Shown: positions 1 through 9,694, counted from the first letter of the stretch. The stretch is DNA of 46,534 nt from Paenibacillus rigui (GCF_002234615.1 NZ_NMQW01000056.1:1-46534); one strand, 5' to 3'. Program-made: numbers and translations. The notes: a model not told the origin generated them from the sequence alone.

Positions 1-1
1 C

Positions 2-2644
2 ATCGACGACGGGCCGAATCAACCTCCGGTAATAGAAAATATGACGGTGCACACGCAGGTGAATACGGCGGTGACGTTTATCGTCAAGCCGAACGACCCG
101 GATAACAGTCAGTGGTCAGTCCAGTACGGTCGCGAATACTTGTACGGTACGATCAACGTGGTAGGTAATGAGCTGACCTACATGCCGAATCCCGGATTTA
201 GCGGAACGGCGAAGGTTCCCTTCCAGGTGAACGACGGGGTAACTCTCTCGAACATCGCAATATTGACATTTATCGTTGAGGGAGACAACGCGAACGTGCC
301 GACGGTGCAGGACAGCAGCCTGATCACGATGGCGGGTCAGTATATTCGAAGTCCTTTGTTAGGGCATGACCCGAATGGGGATGCCTTGACTTACCAAGTG
401 ACAGAGCAGACGAAGCATGGAAGGGTAGTATTGGACAATAGTTTGACTTTCTTGTATACACCGGAGGACGGTTACACCGGGGCGGATCAATTCAAATACC
501 GGGCATCCGACGGGACCCGTGATTCAGGGGATGCAGTTGTAGCCATTCAAATCAAATCGGGTTCGAACAGGTCCCCATACGGGGATATCGGAGGTGCCTT
601 TACAAAGAAAAACCGCCCAGTAAAGAGCCGAATCTTGGCCGAGGATTTGGATAAGGATCCGGTCCGCTTCGTCGTGTTGAACCAGCCGACGCTGGGGACG
701 CTGGATATCGATGATTCGACAGGCTTTTTTACCTTCACACCAAGGCAGGACGCTGTCGGCAGTGAGCTCGTTTGGGTTCACCTTTATGATGGTATAAGCT
801 ACTCGGCTGCTCCTTTGGCTGTGCGGATCCAGATTGACGATGGACCGAATCAGCCGCCTGCGGCTGAGGATCTTCATTTGCAAACATCTTTAAATACCCC
901 GGTAAGCTTTACTGTAAAAGGTACTGATCCTGATAACACATCATGGGGCATTGTTTATCTTAGCTGGTTGGATGACGGCGAAGTCGAGAAAAATGGAGAC
1001 ACGTACACTTATACGCCCAGGACTGGATTTACGGGGACAAGAACGATTCATTTTCAGCTCACGGATGGCGTAAGCTATTCGAACATTGCTACGCTGACGA
1101 TCATCGTCGATGCTGACAAACCGACTGATCAACCGGAACCAAGCGTTTTCCCGCAGGTTCAATCCCAAACGCACAACGTTGCCTTAAAGCAGGACGGCTC
1201 GGTTTGGACGTGGGGATACAATGGATCCGGTCAGTTAGGGCTTGGTGACTCTACCTACAGAAAAGTTCCGACCGAGGTGAAAGGAGCGATTGAAGGCATC
1301 CGCTTCAAGCAAGTCGATGCCGGGATCCAGTTCACGCTTGCCCTGGCGGCAGACAAAACCGTATGGGGATGGGGACAAAATAACAACGGCGAATTGGGAG
1401 ACGAAACGACAACACGCCGTTATACGCCGGTTCAAGTAAAAGACTCAACCGATCCGTCAGGCCATTTAACCGGTGTGAAAAAGATTCAGGCAGGCAGCTC
1501 ATTTGGCGTTGCCCTCAAGGAAGACGGCAGCGTTTATACCTGGGGGAACAATCAAAACGGAGAGCTGGGAATCGGGAACGAGGTTCCGGGAAGTCCGGTT
1601 CCGGTGAAGGTTCCGAACCTCCCGCCCATTAAGAACATTTTTGTCCGAAATGGATACACGATGGCAATCGATACAACGGGCTTGCTTTGGGCGTGGGGTG
1701 AGGAAAGCTTCGGTCAGCTCGGAATCGGAACAAGACCCGCAAGCGATGTTCTCGAAAGATCGTATGTACCCGTGAAGGTCCATGCCCCGAATAATGCGGC
1801 TGCCGGCTGGACGGGTGTTCAGGCCATGGCTCCGGGAATTACGCATGTATTGGCGCTGAAGGATGGCAAAGTATACGCATGGGGGAGCAATCTATACGGC
1901 GCATTGGGAAATGGCAATCCGCAAATTCAGTTCGCGGGCTATCCTATGCCGGTTGCGGATCCGAACGACCCGTCCGGCCAGCTGTCGAACGTGATCGCTA
2001 TTGGAGCCGGCTGGGACCATTCCTATGCAATTAAAAAAGACGGAACGGTCGTTGCCTGGGGAGAAAACGGCAGAGGGCAATTGGGTGACGGAACGACCAC
2101 GAACCGTTATACCCCTGTCCAAGTCAAATGGCAGGACGGTCGTCCCTTCGACGGGGCGGCTGAAGCGGAAGGCGGGGATGGTTTCGGTGTATTCACCCGT
2201 CAGGATGGCTCCGTCTGGGCCATGGGTCTGAATGACGGAGGGCAGTTGGGAGACGGAACGGTCAACATGTCCAGATTCCCTGTAAAAGTAAAATTGTCCT
2301 CATCGGATGCCAATTTAAGTGCACTCACTTTATCTGCGGGAACGCTGCAACCGGGCTTTTCCTCAACGATTAACAAATACGCTGTAACGGTGGACGGTGG
2401 GGTCAATTCAATCACGCTCGTGCCAACGACGGCAGATCAACATGCCACTGTTACGTTCAGTGTATACGGAAGCCAGCCTGCTCCGATGATGAGCGGTCAG
2501 CCGAGCCCGCCAATGACATTAAGGGAAGGGCAAAACGAAATCATACTGGAAGTCACTTCAGAAGATCGCACCAATACGAAAAGGTATCAGATTGTCATCA
2601 CTCGAACCGCTCTTGCTGCTCTTAGACCGCGGATTGAAGAATGA
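2..2644 (+). CDS. Secreted Ig-like/RCC1 repeat surface protein (5' end outside window)
   Basis: The reading frame is open to the window's left edge: codons before the first ATG (41) encode IDDGPNQPP, the linker that recurs later before another repeat, so the true start lies upstream. The visible order is about four cadherin/bacterial Ig-like repeats of roughly 90 residues (motifs such as TPxxGYTGxDxFxY and DPDN), then about seven RCC1-type beta-propeller blades (repeated WGxNxxGQLGxG), then a C-terminal cadherin-like beta-sandwich (LSALTLSAGTLQPGF). No SLH or sortase signal is seen at the C-terminus. The same beta-sandwich type occurs in the following gene, which suggests a common surface or adhesive role; ligand unknown. 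Family assignment is firm, function is inferred. Confidence 0.85.
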   Translation: MDDGPNQPPVIENMTVHTQVNTAVTFIVKPNDPDNSQWSVQYGREYLYGTINVVGNELTYMPNPGFSGTAKVPFQVNDGVTLSNIAILTFIVEGDNANVPTVQDSSLITMAGQYIRSPLLGHDPNGDALTYQVTEQTKHGRVVLDNSLTFLYTPEDGYTGADQFKYRASDGTRDSGDAVVAIQIKSGSNRSPYGDIGGAFTKKNRPVKSRILAEDLDKDPVRFVVLNQPTLGTLDIDDSTGFFTFTPRQDAVGSELVWVHLYDGISYSAAPLAVRIQIDDGPNQPPAAEDLHLQTSLNTPVSFTVKGTDPDNTSWGIVYLSWLDDGEVEKNGDTYTYTPRTGFTGTRTIHFQLTDGVSYSNIATLTIIVDADKPTDQPEPSVFPQVQSQTHNVALKQDGSVWTWGYNGSGQLGLGDSTYRKVPTEVKGAIEGIRFKQVDAGIQFTLALAADKTVWGWGQNNNGELGDETTTRRYTPVQVKDSTDPSGHLTGVKKIQAGSSFGVALKEDGSVYTWGNNQNGELGIGNEVPGSPVPVKVPNLPPIKNIFVRNGYTMAIDTTGLLWAWGEESFGQLGIGTRPASDVLERSYVPVKVHAPNNAAAGWTGVQAMAPGITHVLALKDGKVYAWGSNLYGALGNGNPQIQFAGYPMPVADPNDPSGQLSNVIAIGAGWDHSYAIKKDGTVVAWGENGRGQLGDGTTTNRYTPVQVKWQDGRPFDGAAEAEGGDGFGVFTRQDGSVWAMGLNDGGQLGDGTVNMSRFPVKVKLSSSDANLSALTLSAGTLQPGFSSTINKYAVTVDGGVNSITLVPTTADQHATVTFSVYGSQPAPMMSGQPSPPMTLREGQNEIILEVTSEDRTNTKRYQIVITRTALAALRPRIEE

Positions 2645-2680
2645 GACTTGGTTCAAGAAATGTTAAAGAATAACGAAGGG

Positions 2681-2718
2681 CCCGTGTGAAGGAACTTATC
2701 TCAGCTGCTTCACACGGG
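2681..2718. terminator. Hairpin between the two surface-protein genes
   Basis: CCCGTGTGAAG (2681-2691) pairs perfectly with CTTCACACGGG (2708-2718) around a 16-nt loop. It lies 37 nt after the upstream stop codon. There is no T-run, so it may be a weak terminator or an mRNA processing/stability hairpin rather than a strong intrinsic terminator. Confidence 0.5.
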
Positions 2719-2754
2719 TCATAACTTGCGAACTAGCTAAAGGAGAAGGAGACA

Positions 2755-5700
2755 ATGAATTATAAGTTTGTGAAGAAGAGACTTCATACTGTCCTGGCAC
2801 TGCTGATGGCGGGGGTTGGATGTCTGGCGCCAGTCTTGCCTAATGGAGGCTCGGCCTCTGCAGAAGCGCTTGACGGCAGCGGCACGGGTATCATCAGCAC
2901 TTTTGCTGGAGGTCCCGGAGCCGGGAAAGCTACAAGTGTGGGCCAGATGCCGTTCGATCTATTTGTTACGAGCCATTTTATTTACGTGTCGGACCCGGCA
3001 AACAGTGTCATACGACGTATTGACAAAGCCACTTCGGAGGAAGTCGTCGTAGCGGGCAATGGCATCCGAGGTAATACCGGAGACGGGGGAGCGGCTACCG
3101 CCGCACAATTGCTTCCCTGGGGAGTGGCTCTAGACAACAACGACAATATGTATATCACCGATAATTTCAGCTCAACGATCCGCAAGGTGGACGCAGGCGG
3201 CACGATTAGTACGGTGGATATGGGCCAAGACTATACGTTGTCTCGCCCAACCGATGTCGCGTTTGATAAGTACGGCGCTCTTTATATTGCGGATTCAGGC
3301 CATAGCCGGATTCTCAAAGTCGAGGCTCAAGGGAAAGTCTTGGCTCTGGCTGCTGGCCTTCATCAGCCCAAAGGATTGGTGGTAGACTATAATAACAATG
3401 GAGAGCCGGTCCTTTATGTTGCGGATACGAACAATCATACGATTCTCGCCGTCACTTCGGATGGAACCGTCAGCACGGTAATCGGAGAAGCGGGAACAAC
3501 CACATTGGGCGTCAATGGAGCGGCTGCTCTCCCTACTCCGTTGAAATTCCCTCACGGATTAGCCATTGACAGCAGTCATAACCTTTATATTGCAGATCAA
3601 TCCAATAACGTTATTCGAAAAATGGATACGAGCGGGAACATCAGCACTGTGGCGACCGGCAGCGTCGCTTTGGCAAACCCATTAAGTGTGGCCGTAGACA
3701 CCAACGGGGATTTATTTATTGCGGATACGGGCAGCCATCTGATTCGCAAGGTAGATGCAACGGGAAATGTCAGCACCATCGGAGGCAATGGAGAAAGCAA
3801 TTATAGCGGCGATGGGGAACGGGCTGTCAATGCTCAATTAAGCGAGCCTATTTCGACAGCCGTTGACGGAGCAGGCAATGTTTATATTGCGGATACGGCT
3901 AATCAACGGGTCCGTAAGGTGGACGCAGCCACCGGAATTATTCATACGATCGCGGGAACCGGGATTTTTGGCAATAACGGTGACGATATTCCGGCAACGG
4001 AAGCTCAATTAAGCGGTCCCGAGGGAGTGGCCGTAGACGGAGCGGGCAATGTTTATATCATGGGTACGGGAGACAACCGGATTCGTAAAATAGACGCTGT
4101 TACCAAGAAAATCAGCACGGTAAAGGAGCTGGAAGAAAGCAGCCTCACAGGGATCGCTGTGGACAACAAAGGAAATCTCTACATTTCGACCTCGGAGGGG
4201 ATCGGCAAGCTGAATCTCACTACGGGAAACATTGACTTCATTCTTCATTCGGATGATGCGCAGATTTACTCTGCCTACGGCATTGCCGTAGACAGCAAGG
4301 GCAGCATTTACTTTATTGACTCCGGCAGATCTGATGCAGTTTCGAAAGTGGATGTGAACGGAAATATTAGTGTCTATGCGACCGGATTCATTGGGCCCAG
4401 AGGACTGGCTATCGATCGGAACGACAATCTCTACGTCGCCGAGACGTCGGGCAGAAGGGTCCTCCAAGTAGATCCGAGCGGGACGGTCACCACGGTTGCC
4501 GGCATACCTGGGGCTAACGAATTAATCGGTGACGGAGGGCCTGCGACGAAGGCTCCATTGTATAACCCTACCGGGGTCGCCGTGGACCTGAGCGGCGATA
4601 TTTATATCGCGGACCCGGGCAACGCCAACATCCGCAAGGTAGACGTGCCGGCCATACCTGCAGGGGCGCTGAGCGCATCTGCTGCAGCTGGGAGCGCCTT
4701 CGGAACAACGGCAGTAACGGCTTCCGTTTATGAAGGCAATCACCTGATTGTTCAAGTATCCCCCGCCCGTATTGCAACGCCGTCGGTTGGTGACGAGGTG
4801 CCGACAGGTACGGGTATCTTGGCGCCGTACATTTCCGGAACGAGCATCGCCGGAGTTGACGCGGTGACGAACAAATATGTTGGCGTGTATGAAGTGAACG
4901 GCTACGGCCGGGTGATCTCGTTCAAGCTGATCGCGCTGACTGCAGCGGAGATCAATTCGGACGACCCATTCGCTTATCCGTCTTATTTAACCGGCCTGAC
5001 ACTATCAACCGGTACGCTCAGTCCAGCGTTTGCCAGCGGGATCACGGATTATTCGGTGGTTGTACCGAATGGGGTGGATGCTCTGACCGTAACGGCGGTT
5101 GTGTACAAAGCCGAACAGCATACCGTGACGGCAAGCGTTTATGACAATACGGGCGCGAAGGTTTTGGGACCTGTTGATTTGGTGAGCGGAATGCCGTCTA
5201 ATGCATTGCCGCTTCGTGTGGGGAATAATGGAATCTGGCTTAATGTGACCGGAGAAAAAGGTACATCGCAGACGTACAAGGTGACGGTTACGCGAGCTGC
5301 TTCGTCTAATGGAAGCAAAAGTTCGACGGGCGGAACCTCGGCTCCGGCCAGCAGGCCATCGCAAGACTTTAAAATCATCGTTGACGGCGAACCATTTGAG
5401 CAGATCGCCCTAGGCGAAGAAACCAATGAGAATGGGAAAATCGGTTTTACTGTAAAAATGGATGCGGCTCTATTGTCGGCGCAGCTCGCTAAAGCAGGAG
5501 GCAAGCCGGTCATCGTCATTCCGGTAACATCGACGGCGGATCAAGTGTCGGTGGTATTAACAGGGGATGCTGTGAAGGCGCTTGAAGGCAAGCAAGCCAC
5601 ACTGGACATCCGGACACCGAACGGCAACTACAGCCTGCCGGCGGCAGAAGTGTCGATCGACCGTTTGGCACAGCAGCTCGACGGACAGGCGAAGCTCGCG

Positions 5701-6618
5701 GATATTATGGTGCACGTGGATATTGCGAAGAGCGATGCAGCCAAACGACAGCAGTTGGAAACAAGCGCGTTGAAAGGTCATTACAAGGTTGTGGCCCAGC
5801 CCGTTGATTATACGATAACCGCTGTTTACAACGGAAAAACAGCGGAAGTGGACAAGTTCGCCTCTTACGTGAACCGGGAAATTCCGCTGGCGGATGGCGT
5901 AAACCAGATCACGACGGCAATTGTGATTGAAAACGATGGAGCCGTCCGCCATGTTCCGACGTACATGAAGGTTCGTGAAGGAAAGCGCTATGCCGTTGTG
6001 AGCAGCTTGACCAACAGTACGTACGCTGTCATTTGGCATCCGGGGACGTTCGCGGATGTAGAAGGGCATTGGTCCAAAGCTGCGGTAAATGACATCGCAT
6101 CACGGATGGTGATTAACGGGGTTGACGAGATGCATTTCAAGCCGGATGCTGCGATCACCCGTGCTGAGTTTGCGGGGCTCATCGTGCGTGCGCTCGGTCT
6201 TGCCGACAACGACAAAACCTCTGCTTTTACGGATGTAAGGCCGGGTGACTGGTATGTCGGTGCAGTGGCGAAAGCACAGGAGTACGGCATCATAAACGGT
6301 TACGAGGACGGAACGTTCTGCCCGAATAAGACGATCACCCGCGAGGAAGCGATGGTTATCATTGCACGCGCCATGAAACTGGCGGGGTTGGAACCAGCAA
6401 TCAGCGGCACAGAAGCGGAATCGGTTTTGTCCGAATTTGCAGACGGCAAAGCGGTAAATGCTTGGGCCAAGCAGGCGGTTGCCGCTGTGGTGAAGAAGGG
6501 GCTAGCAAACGGTTCGGAAGCCGGACTTGTCCCGGCGGGCGAAATCACCCGGGCGGAAACGGCGGCCATCGTGCAGCGATTGTTGATGAAGGCTGCGCTG
6601 ATTGATGATAAGAGCTAA
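2755..6618 (+). CDS. NHL-repeat S-layer-anchored protein with SLH domains
   Basis: A 1287-residue exported protein. The ATG follows AAAGGAGAAGGAGACA. Residues 1 to about 36 form a signal peptide (KKRLH, hydrophobic core, ASAEA cleavage region). Residues about 45-630 are NHL-type propeller repeats (recurring GVAVDxxGNxYIADxxNxxIRKVD). A cadherin-like beta-sandwich spans about 743-848 (LTGLTLSTGTLSPAF), followed by a Ser/Gly linker and a domain common before SLH modules. Three SLH domains occupy about 1099-1275 (FADVEGHWSK; FTDVRPGDWY; third less canonical), which bind pyruvylated secondary cell-wall polymer. The protein should therefore sit on the cell surface. The substrate of the propeller is unknown. 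It is a neighbour of the Ig/RCC1 protein and shares its beta-sandwich type. Confidence 0.9.
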   Translation: MNYKFVKKRLHTVLALLMAGVGCLAPVLPNGGSASAEALDGSGTGIISTFAGGPGAGKATSVGQMPFDLFVTSHFIYVSDPANSVIRRIDKATSEEVVVAGNGIRGNTGDGGAATAAQLLPWGVALDNNDNMYITDNFSSTIRKVDAGGTISTVDMGQDYTLSRPTDVAFDKYGALYIADSGHSRILKVEAQGKVLALAAGLHQPKGLVVDYNNNGEPVLYVADTNNHTILAVTSDGTVSTVIGEAGTTTLGVNGAAALPTPLKFPHGLAIDSSHNLYIADQSNNVIRKMDTSGNISTVATGSVALANPLSVAVDTNGDLFIADTGSHLIRKVDATGNVSTIGGNGESNYSGDGERAVNAQLSEPISTAVDGAGNVYIADTANQRVRKVDAATGIIHTIAGTGIFGNNGDDIPATEAQLSGPEGVAVDGAGNVYIMGTGDNRIRKIDAVTKKISTVKELEESSLTGIAVDNKGNLYISTSEGIGKLNLTTGNIDFILHSDDAQIYSAYGIAVDSKGSIYFIDSGRSDAVSKVDVNGNISVYATGFIGPRGLAIDRNDNLYVAETSGRRVLQVDPSGTVTTVAGIPGANELIGDGGPATKAPLYNPTGVAVDLSGDIYIADPGNANIRKVDVPAIPAGALSASAAAGSAFGTTAVTASVYEGNHLIVQVSPARIATPSVGDEVPTGTGILAPYISGTSIAGVDAVTNKYVGVYEVNGYGRVISFKLIALTAAEINSDDPFAYPSYLTGLTLSTGTLSPAFASGITDYSVVVPNGVDALTVTAVVYKAEQHTVTASVYDNTGAKVLGPVDLVSGMPSNALPLRVGNNGIWLNVTGEKGTSQTYKVTVTRAASSNGSKSSTGGTSAPASRPSQDFKIIVDGEPFEQIALGEETNENGKIGFTVKMDAALLSAQLAKAGGKPVIVIPVTSTADQVSVVLTGDAVKALEGKQATLDIRTPNGNYSLPAAEVSIDRLAQQLDGQAKLADIMVHVDIAKSDAAKRQQLETSALKGHYKVVAQPVDYTITAVYNGKTAEVDKFASYVNREIPLADGVNQITTAIVIENDGAVRHVPTYMKVREGKRYAVVSSLTNSTYAVIWHPGTFADVEGHWSKAAVNDIASRMVINGVDEMHFKPDAAITRAEFAGLIVRALGLADNDKTSAFTDVRPGDWYVGAVAKAQEYGIINGYEDGTFCPNKTITREEAMVIIARAMKLAGLEPAISGTEAESVLSEFADGKAVNAWAKQAVAAVVKKGLANGSEAGLVPAGEITRAETAAIVQRLLMKAALIDDKS

Positions 6619-6706
6619 TTCGCTGCCTCAGGTTTAGCCTGCTCCATTTAGGGTAATAACGGAAGAGACGGCCTTCTATTTCCTTACAAAGGAGAGTGCT
6701 GATAGG

Positions 6707-7105
6707 ATGAGACAGGTACTAGCTTATTTTTATACGGAAAACGAGGCGGAGGATGTACGTTTGAAGCTGGAGCTATACAAGCATGAGCAGCTAGAAATAG
6801 GTGCCCTGCCTGAGGCGCTGGATCGGGGCACCCCATTGCTGCTCCCGTTCGCCTTCGCCGCCGGATCGTCATCCGGTCCGGTAGGAGGCGGCTACGCGGT
6901 CGGCTCCGGCTCCAGCGAAACGGCTTCGGCCGGGGCTTTCTTCGGCCTTACGTCGCTGGACGCCGAAGAGCATGACCGCAACCGTGACGGTATCGACGAC
7001 CGGGCGCTTCTGTACTCGCTTAGCGTGCGGGTGAGGGAAGAGGATTATCTTGAAGTGGTGGATAAAATTCGCCGGTCAGGCGGCCATGTGGCGCATATTT
7101 CCTAA
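6707..7105 (+). CDS. Small hypothetical protein with Gly/Ser-rich centre
   Basis: 132 residues, ATG preceded by AAAGGAG about 10 nt upstream. The N-terminal 35 residues (MRQVLAYFYTENEAEDVRLK) and C-terminal 35 residues (VREEDYLEVVDKIRRSGGHV) look like the two halves of a small alpha/beta sensor-like fold of the general-stress (YflT/ACT-like) type. They are separated by a Gly/Ser/Ala-rich stretch and an acidic DRNRDGIDD segment. No signal peptide or membrane segment is seen. It is followed by a clear terminator. I cannot assign a function; the fold comment is inference. Confidence 0.7.
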   Translation: MRQVLAYFYTENEAEDVRLKLELYKHEQLEIGALPEALDRGTPLLLPFAFAAGSSSGPVGGGYAVGSGSSETASAGAFFGLTSLDAEEHDRNRDGIDDRALLYSLSVRVREEDYLEVVDKIRRSGGHVAHIS

Positions 7106-7119
7106 AGATTGAACCAACG

Positions 7120-7156
7120 AACCACTCCTGAAGCGAAAGCGGCGGGAGTGGTTTTT
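7120..7156 (+). terminator. Intrinsic terminator
   Basis: ACCACTCC pairs with GGAGTGGT around a loop containing AAGCGAAAGC, followed by TTTTT. It ends the upstream small gene. Confidence 0.75.
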
Positions 7157-7273
7157 GGTCTGGATGCCTTGAGGAGTTGGGAGTTTGGCAAGCCTTTTAA
7201 GCTTGTTCGCATACAATGCAGCCGTTTCGAATATGTATAGAGTTAAGCCTAAAGATATGGAGATGTACGCGAC

Positions 7274-8815
7274 ATGCCTAAACCACAATCTTCTTTTGTA
7301 CGGGGCACCTTTATTTTGACTGCGGCGGCGTTTATTACAAGAATGATCGGGTTTTTAACCAGCATTTTATTAGCTCGCTACTTAGGTCCCGAGGGGATTG
7401 GCCTGCTGATGATGGCGCACCCGCTGGTCCCCATGATGATTACGTTAACGAGCCTGGGGCTGCCTGTCGCTATTTCCAAGCTGGTGGCGGAAGCGGAAGC
7501 CCAGGGAGATACAGGCAAGGTAAAAAGGATTCTGCAGGTGTCCTTAACCTTAACCGTCTCGATCAGCGTCATTCTCACGCTTGGTGTCTTCATCGGATCC
7601 AAGTCTATTGCCTCTGTCATTTTGGCGGATTCGAGGGCGTATTATGCGATGCTCGCCATCATTCCTATTGCTCCACTCGTAGCCATTTCGTCCGTGCTGA
7701 AGGGGTATTTTCGCGGTAAGCAAAATATGAAGCCGATCGCCATCTCCGATGTCATTGAGAATATCGTACAAATCGCCGTTATCGTGATGCTGGTGCAGGT
7801 GCTGCTCCCGTATGGCATCGAATATGCGGCTGCAGGGGCGATGGCTTGCTCGGTCATCGGGGAAGGAAGCGGGCTCTTGTATTTGCTGTTCATGTATATG
7901 CTGCATAAGAAGACGAGTGCCCCTGCGGGATCTCAGGCTAACGCAGCGGCATTGCCTAACAAAAAGCATATTTTATACGAGCTGCTTCACATAGGACTTC
8001 CATCCACGGGACAGGGGTTTATTCATTCGATCTACAGAGCGTTCAAGCCCGCGCTTGTCATTAAAAGTCTGGCCATAGCCGGGATCGGGACCGCAATGGC
8101 TACGAAGCAGTACGGGCTGCTGATGGGTTACGCGTTCCCGCTGCTCGTATTCCCTACGTTCATTATGAGCTCGCTGTCCACTGCACTTATTCCCTCGATC
8201 AGTGAAGCGAATGCGGGCAACAACCGCAGGCTGATCCATCAGCGAATCGATCAGGCGATTCAGCTTGCTTTTATCGTGGGGGCCCCATGCACCTTGATCT
8301 TATATATGTGGGCGATTCCGCTGACGACCGTACTGTACCATGCCCCGGAGGCCGGGCACCTGCTCAAGCTGCTGGCGCCGTTTTTCCTGCTGCATTATTT
8401 CGAGGAGCCGCTTCATGCCATTCTGCTTGGTGTCGGCAGGGTAAAGACGGTGATGTGGAATTTCATCATTAGCACCGTGCTGCAGGCGGCGGCGATCTTC
8501 ATCATGGGCTCGGAGTGGGGGATTTACGGGGTAGCAACGGGGATCAACTTTGGGATCTGTATGATTACTGTGCTTAACTTTTTGGCGATTGCGACGCATA
8601 TCGGCTTTTCTTTGGACAGCCGCAAATATATGAAAACCGTGCTGTGCCTGCTCATCATGGCCATATGCGGACAGGGTGCTTTTGTATTCATGAATCATGC
8701 CGGCTATTCGATGCCTTGGGTGGCGGCCGTTTCCATCGTTGTTTCTTTATTGGTGTATGCGATGTCGCTTGTGGCGACCCAAACGTTCAGACTGGCGGCG
8801 CGCAACGGCTGGTAG
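7274..8815 (+). CDS. spoVB: SpoVB-like polysaccharide/lipid flippase (MOP superfamily)
   Basis: 513 residues, about the length of SpoVB, with around 14 predicted membrane segments. The N-terminus (FILTAAAFITRMIGF...LGPEGIGLLMMAHP...LGLPVAISKLVAEAEAQGD) is the characteristic SpoVB/YtgP/MurJ-like signature. The family flips undecaprenyl-linked precursors; SpoVB is required for spore cortex synthesis. The gene may be the orthologue of spoVB or a paralogue serving another polymer; its position next to the sinI/sinR-like genes and the glycopolymer locus leaves the second option open. A CATACAAT sequence at 7210-7217 resembles a sigma-E -10 box, but no good -35 is visible. Confidence 0.8.
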   Translation: MPKPQSSFVRGTFILTAAAFITRMIGFLTSILLARYLGPEGIGLLMMAHPLVPMMITLTSLGLPVAISKLVAEAEAQGDTGKVKRILQVSLTLTVSISVILTLGVFIGSKSIASVILADSRAYYAMLAIIPIAPLVAISSVLKGYFRGKQNMKPIAISDVIENIVQIAVIVMLVQVLLPYGIEYAAAGAMACSVIGEGSGLLYLLFMYMLHKKTSAPAGSQANAAALPNKKHILYELLHIGLPSTGQGFIHSIYRAFKPALVIKSLAIAGIGTAMATKQYGLLMGYAFPLLVFPTFIMSSLSTALIPSISEANAGNNRRLIHQRIDQAIQLAFIVGAPCTLILYMWAIPLTTVLYHAPEAGHLLKLLAPFFLLHYFEEPLHAILLGVGRVKTVMWNFIISTVLQAAAIFIMGSEWGIYGVATGINFGICMITVLNFLAIATHIGFSLDSRKYMKTVLCLLIMAICGQGAFVFMNHAGYSMPWVAAVSIVVSLLVYAMSLVATQTFRLAARNGW

Positions 8816-8998
8816 GGCGGACAGGACCGGGTACAAAGAATCAACAGGTAAGCCCGTCATACAACCTGTAAACAAGATCCGCCCAAGTGGAATGGAAAGG
8901 TAAAATATCCCAAACCTCTGATTCATACCGACCCAAACCGGGGTAAAAGCACGAAGAGTATAGTGTGCCAAATTTCCGGAGCCAGGAGGGATTGGGCT

Positions 8999-9169
8999 AT
9001 GTCATTGTTCACAACGGTACATAATAACAACCTGGATGAGAATTGGATCCACCTGATGATCGCCGCCCGCGATTCGGGGCTTTCTACTGAGGAAGTCCGG
9101 CAATTTTTCCACGAATGTAAAAAAACAAACATACCATTAAAAGCGACTCGCAAGAAAGAAGAAGAATAG
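8999..9169 (+). CDS. sinI: SinI-like anti-repressor
   Basis: 56 residues. The ATG at 8999 is chosen because AGGAGG (8984-8989) lies 9 nt upstream; an earlier in-frame ATG at 8963 has no such site. The core ENWIHLMIAARDSGLSTEEV matches the SinI helical-hairpin (DHR) domain, in which Trp and the GLSxEE turn are typical. In Bacillus, SinI binds SinR and releases biofilm matrix operons from repression. The order sinI then sinR on one strand is as in B. subtilis, but here 156 nt with a terminator hairpin separate the two genes, so they can be controlled separately. Confidence 0.88.
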   Translation: MSLFTTVHNNNLDENWIHLMIAARDSGLSTEEVRQFFHECKKTNIPLKATRKKEEE

Positions 9170-9181
9170 GCATTTTTATTG

Positions 9182-9205
9182 GAATCTGCGGATTCTTCTT
9201 TTTTT
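9182..9205 (+). terminator. Terminator after sinI-like gene
   Basis: GAATC-TGCG-GATTC followed by TTCTTTTTTT. A longer alternative stem pairs AAGAAGAAT at the end of the coding region (9159-9167) with ATTCTTCTT (9192-9200). Either would separate sinI and sinR transcripts. Confidence 0.65.
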
Positions 9206-9213
9206 GGAAAAAA

Positions 9214-9227
9214 TGGTAGCGCTTACA
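9214..9227 (+). promoter_or_regulatory. cre-like (CcpA) site upstream of sinR-like gene
   Basis: TGGTAGCGCTTACA differs from the ideal palindromic catabolite-responsive element TGTAAGCGCTTACA at two positions and has the invariant central CG. It lies about 110 bp before the sinR start and upstream of the TTGTTT/TATAC-like promoter region (9255-9285). The site is seen in the sequence; CcpA control of sinR is inference. Confidence 0.4.
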
Positions 9228-9325
9228 TGTAAATAACCATGCACAGACAGCTAATTGTTTGTTAAAATAGAATTTATACTATACAAATGGATACAAACAG
9301 ATGGCACATAAAAGGGGTCACTACC

Positions 9326-9658
9326 ATGATTGGCAAAAAAGTCAAGGAATTGCGTTTGGCGCAAGGTCTTTCTCTATCCGAGCTGGCGGAGAAGGCGGGG
9401 GTTGCCAAATCTTATTTGAGCTCCATGGAAAGAGATTTGAGATCGAATCCGTCCATCCATTTTCTCGAAAAAATAAGTCATGTGCTGGGGGTTCCGGTAG
9501 AAACCTTCCTACATAACACAACCACCCCTCAAGAACAGCTTGATGAGGAGTGGTTGCAGCTGGTGCGGGAAGCGATGGCTTCCGGCATCAGCAAGGAGCA
9601 ATTTGCGGAATTCCTGGAGTTCAATAAGTGGCGTAATAGCCGCAACAGCCAAAAGTAA
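9326..9658 (+). CDS. sinR: SinR-like biofilm master repressor
   Basis: 110 residues from ATG 9326 (AAAGGGG upstream; the earlier ATG at 9287 adds a non-homologous tail). Residues 1-65 are an XRE-type helix-turn-helix: LSLSELAEKAGVAKSYLSSM then ERDLRSNPSI, nearly identical to B. subtilis SinR through the recognition helix. Residues about 75-105 form the C-terminal SinI-interacting DHR hairpin (EEWLQLVREAMASGISKEQF, FNKWR). SinR represses matrix operons at GTTCTYT sites arranged as dyads, and is antagonised by SinI. Candidate operators of that architecture occur at 17538-17738. Confidence in family is very high; the target assignment is inferred. Confidence 0.93.
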   Translation: MIGKKVKELRLAQGLSLSELAEKAGVAKSYLSSMERDLRSNPSIHFLEKISHVLGVPVETFLHNTTTPQEQLDEEWLQLVREAMASGISKEQFAEFLEFNKWRNSRNSQK

Positions 9659-9694
9659 CAACGGTGCTGCCGCTTGGTTTCTCACGCTTTTCTG

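Noticed and set aside
7210-7217. Sigma-E promoter (CATACAAT) for the spoVB-like gene
   Set aside because: The -10 fits, but no matching -35 is seen at the right distance, so it is mentioned only in the gene entry.
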